From the NCBI GenBank assembly GCA_938004015.1, contig CALKWU010000124.1, positions 1 to 17,037 on the forward strand: DNA of 17,037 nucleotides, read 5' to 3'. Shown piece after piece: positions 13,708-17,037 of the stretch. Positions within the stretch are counted from its first letter, which is position 1. Each line of letters opens with the position of its first letter. The position numbers and the translations under genes are program-made. This DNA comes from an uncultured Oceanobacillus sp. Its GTDB lineage: Bacteria; Bacillota; Bacilli; Bacillales; Amphibacillaceae. The notes under the pieces were generated by a model. It made no database searches, had not been told where the DNA came from, and saw only the letters and a program-made list of their open reading frames with translations.

Positions 13708-14103
13708 TTAATCGTTTTTATTCCAAATCGCTTCTTTTGCCAAACGGTCCGCTTGTTTATTTTCCCTGTCAGGAATCCATTTGATGAAAAATAATGGGAA
13801 ACAACTGCTCAACTGGCGGATCCGTTCCAATAAAGGCAAAAACTTTTCATTTTTTGTATGATTTTTTTCAATTGTATCGACGACTACTTTGGAGTCGGTA
13901 CGGAATGACAACACGTCATCCGGAAATTTTTCCGCACAGATTTCCAACGCTTTGATGACCGCATGGAATTCCGCTTCGTGATTCGCCCATTCCCCAATGA
14001 AATACGAATACCTTTCATATTCTTTACCAGATTTGATGATGATGCCGATTCCACTATCTCCAGGATTGCCTCTTGAAGCGGCATCTGTATAGACTTCGAT
14101 CAA
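13708..14103 (-). CDS. RNase HI-like protein (YpdQ-like)
   Basis: This 131-residue protein has the RNase H fold, which cleaves RNA in RNA-DNA hybrids. The four acidic metal ligands can be placed: Asp7 (YTDAA), Glu45 (HEAEF), Asp70 (RTDS) and Asp119 (KQADRLA). It is shorter than E. coli RNase HI (155) and lacks its basic protrusion, like B. subtilis YpdQ and plant-type 'reverse transcriptase-like' proteins. Activity on hybrids should therefore not be assumed. The start is TTG at 14103 (minus strand), with AAGGAG nine bases upstream. It leads into aroK. Confidence 0.85.
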   Translation of the reverse strand: MIEVYTDAASRGNPGDSGIGIIIKSGKEYERYSYFIGEWANHEAEFHAVIKALEICAEKFPDDVLSFRTDSKVVVDTIEKNHTKNEKFLPLLERIRQLSSCFPLFFIKWIPDRENKQADRLAKEAIWNKND

Positions 14104-14125
14104 TAGGCTTCACTCCTTAATCTCC

Positions 14126-14155
14126 AGTATAATTCATTTTTCATTGCCTGTACAA
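14126..14155 (-). promoter_or_regulatory. Possible promoter of the RNase HI-like gene and aroK
   Basis: On the minus strand TTGTAC (14155-14150), 18 bases, then TATACT (14131-14126). The -10 is good and the -35 weak. The divergent region to the glutaredoxin-like gene is only about 140 bases, so the promoter must lie here. Confidence 0.45.
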
Positions 14156-14186
14156 ACGAGAAAATCTATCATGCAACCGTTCTATT

Positions 14187-14215
14187 TTGAATTTGAACGA
14201 CTCCCATTATATAGT
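14187..14215 (+). promoter_or_regulatory. Sigma-A promoter of the glutaredoxin-like gene
   Basis: TTGAAT (14187-14192), 17 bases, then TATAGT (14210-14215). It lies 31 bases before the ATG at 14247. Confidence 0.6.
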
Positions 14216-14246
14216 GGAAATAGACAACAAAGAGAGGAGTGACTTG

Positions 14247-14495
14247 ATGCACATCATTTTATATATGAAAGAACCATGCCTCTTATGTGAAGAGGTAGAG
14301 GGGTTATTGGCCACCCTCCAACACGATTATCCCCATACATTGGAAAAAAGGGATATACATAAGAAAGAAGCTTGGTTGGAAGAATATCAATTATCGATTC
14401 CCGTCATCGAAATCAATGGGGAACAACTGCATGCCGGCGAATTGGATGCAACTACACTTGAAAAATTTTTGGATAAACATAAAAGGGGAAATTAG
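14247..14495 (+). CDS. Small glutaredoxin family protein
   Basis: This 82-residue thioredoxin-fold protein has an N-terminal beta strand (MHIILYMK), then the redox motif CLLC (residues 11-14), and the cis-proline region IPVIEING (51-58). It fits the DUF836/glutaredoxin-like family found next to cggR in several Bacillaceae. Both cysteines are present, so dithiol chemistry is possible; the substrate is unknown. ATG 14247 has AGAGGAG (14233-14239) seven bases upstream. A longer frame from 14187 would begin inside the promoter and is rejected. A terminator begins within the last codons. Confidence 0.85.
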   Translation: MHIILYMKEPCLLCEEVEGLLATLQHDYPHTLEKRDIHKKEAWLEEYQLSIPVIEINGEQLHAGELDATTLEKFLDKHKRGN

Positions 14496-14520
14496 CTTGT
14501 CTAATTTCTCTTTTTTTTTC
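14482..14520 (+). terminator. Terminator of the glutaredoxin-like gene
   Basis: GAAATTAG/CTAATTTC (14489-14496 with 14502-14509), extended by G-C and G-U pairs, closes the loop CTTGT and runs into nine or more T. It overlaps the stop codon. Confidence 0.88.
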
Positions 14521-14529
14521 AATTTATAG

Positions 14530-14557
14530 TTGTAAAAAATAATACTTATGCTATAAT
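14530..14557 (+). promoter_or_regulatory. Promoter of cggR-gapA
   Basis: TTGTAA (14530-14535), 16 bases, then TATAAT (14552-14557) preceded by TG (14549-14550), an extended -10. The likely start point is just before the CggR operator. Confidence 0.75.
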
Positions 14558-14567
14558 AAGAATTGAG

Positions 14568-14604
14568 AGGGACGGAAAATGTCTCAGCAAGGACATACAG
14601 CGTC
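14568..14604 (+). promoter_or_regulatory. CggR operator
   Basis: Two half-sites resemble the B. subtilis operator CGGGAC-N6-TGTC repeated: AGGGAC-N6-TGTC (14568-14583) and AAGGAC-N6-CGTC (14589-14604). The repeat period is 21 bases here rather than 20. It lies just after the start point, so bound CggR would block elongation or clearance until fructose-1,6-bisphosphate accumulates. Confidence 0.82.
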
Positions 14605-14623
14605 CAACAAAAGGGGAATTGCC

Positions 14624-15643
14624 ATGAGAACAATTGTCAATCTTCAAAAACAGCTCGTTCCCGATTTGCTTCAAGTTCTTGAAGAACGTTTTTCGATTTT
14701 GCAAAATGTCAATCTCTACCAGCCGATTGGCAGACGTGCGCTCAGTGAAAATGTAGGTTTGACTGAACGGCAAGTGAGAAGCGAAGTCGATTTTCTTCAA
14801 GAACAAGGATTGCTGGAAATCACGAGTAAAGGGATGTACGTCACAAACGAAGGTTCACGTATTTTGGAAGAACTTTCAGGCTTCATGAATGAATTGAAGG
14901 GACTGCATGTTTTAGAAGAACAATTAATGGAAAAACTGAAAACGAGCAACGTGATCATCGTATCCGGAGATAGTGATGAACAGGATTGGGTCAAGCAGGA
15001 AATGGGGAAAGTTTGCGTATCTTACTTGAAATCCGTCGTATCCGACAACAATACGATTGCAGTCACCGGAGGCAGCACGATTGCAGCAATTGCTGAAGTG
15101 ATGGTTCCTCTCAATAAGGAAGAAGATTATCTCTTTGTCCCCGCAAGAGGTGCGTTAGGAGAAAAAGTCGAATACCAATCGACGAGAATTGCTGAAGAAA
15201 TGGCGAAAAAAGCCAACGGGAACTACAGCTTGCTTTACGTTCCGGATCCAATCGGGGAAGCAGCTTATGAAAGCTTGATGGAAGAACCTTCGATCAAATC
15301 GATCGTTTCCAAAATCAAGCAGGCGGATATCGTGTTACACGGTGTCGGTGATGCACTGAAAATGGCAATCCGCCGAAATACAACTCCGGACATATTGGAG
15401 AAGCTCAAAGAAAAACAAGCGGTGAGCGAGGCTTTTGGTTATTATTTCGACAAAGAAGGGAATATCGTACATAAAGTCCCTACTGTCGGACTCCACTTGG
15501 AGGATTTGAAAGGAATTGACCATGTCATCACCATCGCAGGAGGAAAATCGAAAGGAAAGGCGATCGCATCCTATTTCAAAACGGGAAAAAGTGATCTCCT
15601 CATTACGGATGAAGCCTGCGCTAAAGAAGTTTTAAAAGGGTAA
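14624..15643 (+). CDS. cggR: Central glycolytic genes regulator CggR
   Basis: CggR is a SorC/DeoR-type repressor of the gapA operon, inactivated by fructose-1,6-bisphosphate. The 339-residue protein has an N-terminal winged helix-turn-helix (about residues 35-62, IGRRALSENVGLTERQVRSEV) and the sugar-binding domain with IIVSGDSD, VTGGSTI, FVPARGALGE and EAFGYYF, all as in B. subtilis CggR (340). I chose ATG 14624 (AAGGGG upstream), which aligns with that protein and leaves the operator in the leader. ATG 14579 would add 15 residues and put the operator inside the gene; its ribosome binding site (GAGAGGGA) is also fair, so it is not excluded. Confidence 0.94.
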   Translation: MRTIVNLQKQLVPDLLQVLEERFSILQNVNLYQPIGRRALSENVGLTERQVRSEVDFLQEQGLLEITSKGMYVTNEGSRILEELSGFMNELKGLHVLEEQLMEKLKTSNVIIVSGDSDEQDWVKQEMGKVCVSYLKSVVSDNNTIAVTGGSTIAAIAEVMVPLNKEEDYLFVPARGALGEKVEYQSTRIAEEMAKKANGNYSLLYVPDPIGEAAYESLMEEPSIKSIVSKIKQADIVLHGVGDALKMAIRRNTTPDILEKLKEKQAVSEAFGYYFDKEGNIVHKVPTVGLHLEDLKGIDHVITIAGGKSKGKAIASYFKTGKSDLLITDEACAKEVLKG

Positions 15644-15655
15644 CCACCTTTTAAA
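15631..15655 (+). other. Hairpin spanning the cggR stop, likely mRNA processing/stability element
   Basis: A 9 bp perfect stem (15631-15639 with 15647-15655) holds the seven-base loop that contains most of the cggR stop codon. No T-run follows, so it is not a terminator. In B. subtilis the cggR-gapA mRNA is cleaved near this point and a 5' stem-loop stabilises the gapA part. Confidence 0.6.
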
Positions 15656-15699
15656 TAAATTTGTCAATAAAAATTATAATAAACAGGGAGGCATTAATC

Positions 15700-16710
15700 A
15701 TGTCAGTTAAAGTTGGTATTAATGGTTTCGGTAGAATCGGTCGTCTTGCATTTCGTTATGCATTGGAGAATGGTAATGGTGTTGATATCGTTGCAATCAA
15801 CGACTTGACCGATGCGAACATGCTTGCACATTTATTGAAATATGACTCCATTCATGGGGCTTTGAAAGAAGATGTCCGCGTAGAAGGATCCAGCATCTTT
15901 GTCGGTGACAAAGAAATTAAAGTATACTCTGAAAGCGAACCAGCGAATATCCCTTGGGGAGAATTAGGAGTAGAAATCGTCATCGAGTCCACCGGTGTTT
16001 TCAGAAAACGTGAACAAGCACAAAAACATATTGATGCTGGTGCGAAAAAAGTCATCATTTCTGCCCCTGGTACAAATGAAGACTTTACGACAGTGCTTGG
16101 TGTGAACGAAGAAGATTATGATCCGGCAAACCATCATGTCATTTCCAACGCATCATGTACGACAAACTGTTTGGCGCCTTTCGCAAAAGTATTGCATGAA
16201 AAATTCGGTATCAAACGTGGATTGATGACGACCATCCACTCCTATACAACAGACCAAAAAATTCTAGATTTACCTCATAAAGATTACCGCCGTGCCCGTG
16301 CTGCAGCATTGAACATCGTCCCAACAACGACTGGTGCAGCAAAAGCGGTCGCAAAAGTATTGCCTGAACTTGAAGGTAAATTGAATGGTATGGCTGTACG
16401 TGTTCCAACTCCGACCGGATCCTTGGTGGACCTTGTCGTTGAATTGGAGAAAGATGTGACAGCTGAAGATGTGAACAACGCATTCAAAGAAGCTGCAGAA
16501 GGATCGATGAAAGGAGTCCTCGCATACACAGAGGATCCGATCGTTTCTTCCGACATCGTCGGGAATACTCATTCTTCCATTGTCGATGGTCTATCAACGA
16601 TGGTGATGGAAGGCAACCAAGTGAAAGTCGTTTCTTGGTATGATAACGAGGTTGGTTATGCGTCCCGTTGTATCGACCTTGCTAAATTCTTGAAAGAAAA
16701 AGGCATCTAA
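15700..16710 (+). CDS. gapA: Glyceraldehyde-3-phosphate dehydrogenase (glycolytic)
   Basis: GapA converts glyceraldehyde-3-phosphate, phosphate and NAD+ into 1,3-bisphosphoglycerate in glycolysis. The 336-residue protein has the NAD-binding INGFGRIGR (7-15), Asp35 in INDLTD as expected for NAD preference, the catalytic Cys153 in SNASCTTNC and His180 in TTIHSYT. The C-terminal SWYDNEVGYASR is present. ATG 15700 has AGGGAGG upstream; an earlier in-frame start at 15661 has none. It lies behind cggR, which marks it as the glycolytic GapA rather than the gluconeogenic GapB. Codon choice looks more selective than in neighbours, as expected for a highly expressed gene. Confidence 0.98.
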   Translation: MSVKVGINGFGRIGRLAFRYALENGNGVDIVAINDLTDANMLAHLLKYDSIHGALKEDVRVEGSSIFVGDKEIKVYSESEPANIPWGELGVEIVIESTGVFRKREQAQKHIDAGAKKVIISAPGTNEDFTTVLGVNEEDYDPANHHVISNASCTTNCLAPFAKVLHEKFGIKRGLMTTIHSYTTDQKILDLPHKDYRRARAAALNIVPTTTGAAKAVAKVLPELEGKLNGMAVRVPTPTGSLVDLVVELEKDVTAEDVNNAFKEAAEGSMKGVLAYTEDPIVSSDIVGNTHSSIVDGLSTMVMEGNQVKVVSWYDNEVGYASRCIDLAKFLKEKGI

Positions 16711-16723
16711 ACAAAGTTGATGG

Positions 16724-16768
16724 AAAGCGGAGGAGGAAGAGCATCCTCCCCCGCTTTTTCCTTTTTCT
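16724..16768 (+). terminator. Strong terminator between gapA and pgk
   Basis: A 13-pair stem with one A-C mismatch (16724-16737 with 16744-16757) has the loop AGAGCA and is followed by TTTTTCCTTTTTC. It should end most gapA transcripts before pgk. Confidence 0.9.
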
Positions 16769-16848
16769 GATAAAACGAAAAATCGGAAAACCTCGCCCTT
16801 TTTTTACATAATGATAACAATATGAGCCCACATTCCGTCTCCGCACTA

Positions 16849-16854
16849 TATAAT
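16849..16854 (+). promoter_or_regulatory. Probable -10 of the pgk promoter
   Basis: TATAAT at 16849-16854 is the only good -10 after the gapA terminator; no clear -35 is seen. A small hairpin CTAGG-GGAA-CCTAG (16872-16885, GNRA-type tetraloop) lies in the resulting leader. Confidence 0.5.
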
Positions 16855-16927
16855 GGTAAGTAAGTGCTTAACTAGGGGAACCTAGATCATATAGATTTCA
16901 TTTCTAATATCTCAGGAGGTTAAAGCG

Positions 16928-17037
16928 ATGAACAAAAAAACGATGAAGGACTTTGATGTAAAAGGGAAAAAAGTGTTCTGTCGTGTCGACTTCAATGTGC
17001 CATTGCAAGACGGTCAAGTGACGGATGACACACGGAT
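16928..17037 (+). CDS. pgk: Phosphoglycerate kinase (5' part, cut by the window edge)
   Basis: Pgk makes ATP from 1,3-bisphosphoglycerate, the step after GapA. Only 36 codons are in the window. They match the Pgk N-terminus: MKDFDVKGKKVFCRVDFNVP with the substrate-binding RVDFNVP block at residues 19-25. The ATG at 16928 follows AGGAGG at about ten bases. In Bacillales, pgk, tpiA, pgm and eno usually continue from here. Confidence 0.96.
   Translation, partial: MNKKTMKDFDVKGKKVFCRVDFNVPLQDGQVTDDTR

Noticed and set aside
14579..14623. Upstream ATG for cggR adding 15 residues
   Set aside because: It would place the CggR operator within the coding region and does not align with the B. subtilis protein; kept only as an alternative.
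15661..15680. TTGTCA and TATAAT before gapA as a separate gapA promoter
   Set aside because: The two hexamers are only eight bases apart, far too close for a sigma-A promoter.

Overview
The window is a conserved chromosomal segment from a low- to moderate-GC Gram-positive bacterium of the order Bacillales, most likely a Bacillaceae species. The evidence is gene content and order: bacillithiol genes (yojF-bshB2), hprK-lgt-yvoD-ppaX-yvoF, a TPR gene-trxB, rapZ-glmR(yvcK)-whiA-crh, clpP next to a tRNA-Arg, and cggR-gapA-pgk, with strong AGGAGG-type ribosome binding sites and frequent TTG/GTG starts. The species cannot be named from the sequence alone. No phage, insertion sequence, CRISPR array or defence system is visible.

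Layout. Positions 1-507 hold the tail of an upstream gene, a strong hairpin terminator and a gene-poor stretch with one doubtful 40-codon ORF and the yojF promoter. Then come yojF-bshB2 (508-1566), a PspC/YvlD membrane pair behind an ECF sigma-W-type promoter (1579-2185), and the tightly packed hprK-lgt-yvoD-ppaX-yvoF operon (2359-6252). A 31-33 bp near-perfect palindrome follows, at the place where B. subtilis carries its histidine operon. Next are a TPR protein gene and trxB (6431-8452), then rapZ-glmR-whiA (8776-11608). A 257 bp structured spacer with a cre-like site leads to crh (11866-12132). Crh and clpP converge on a shared bidirectional terminator. The clpP promoter carries a textbook CtsR box. 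A tRNA-Arg(CCG) gene with its own promoter and terminator sits between clpP and the minus-strand pair RNase-HI-like/aroK. A small glutaredoxin-like gene follows, then cggR-gapA with a CggR operator, and the start of pgk at the right edge.

How the genes fit together. The strongest theme is carbon-flux control. HprK phosphorylates HPr and Crh on Ser46. Crh is the CcpA co-regulator. GlmR (YvcK) links central carbon metabolism to cell-wall precursor supply, and CggR represses glycolytic gapA. PpaX hydrolyses the pyrophosphate released by HprK dephosphorylation. A second theme is thiol, envelope and protein stress: bacillithiol synthesis, thioredoxin reductase, the sigma-W-type promoter and CtsR-controlled ClpP.

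Nothing here is clearly a new biological system. The items most worth a second look are non-coding: the palindrome over the yojF promoter, the palindrome after yvoF, the structured crh leader with its cre-like site, and the processing-type hairpin between cggR and gapA.
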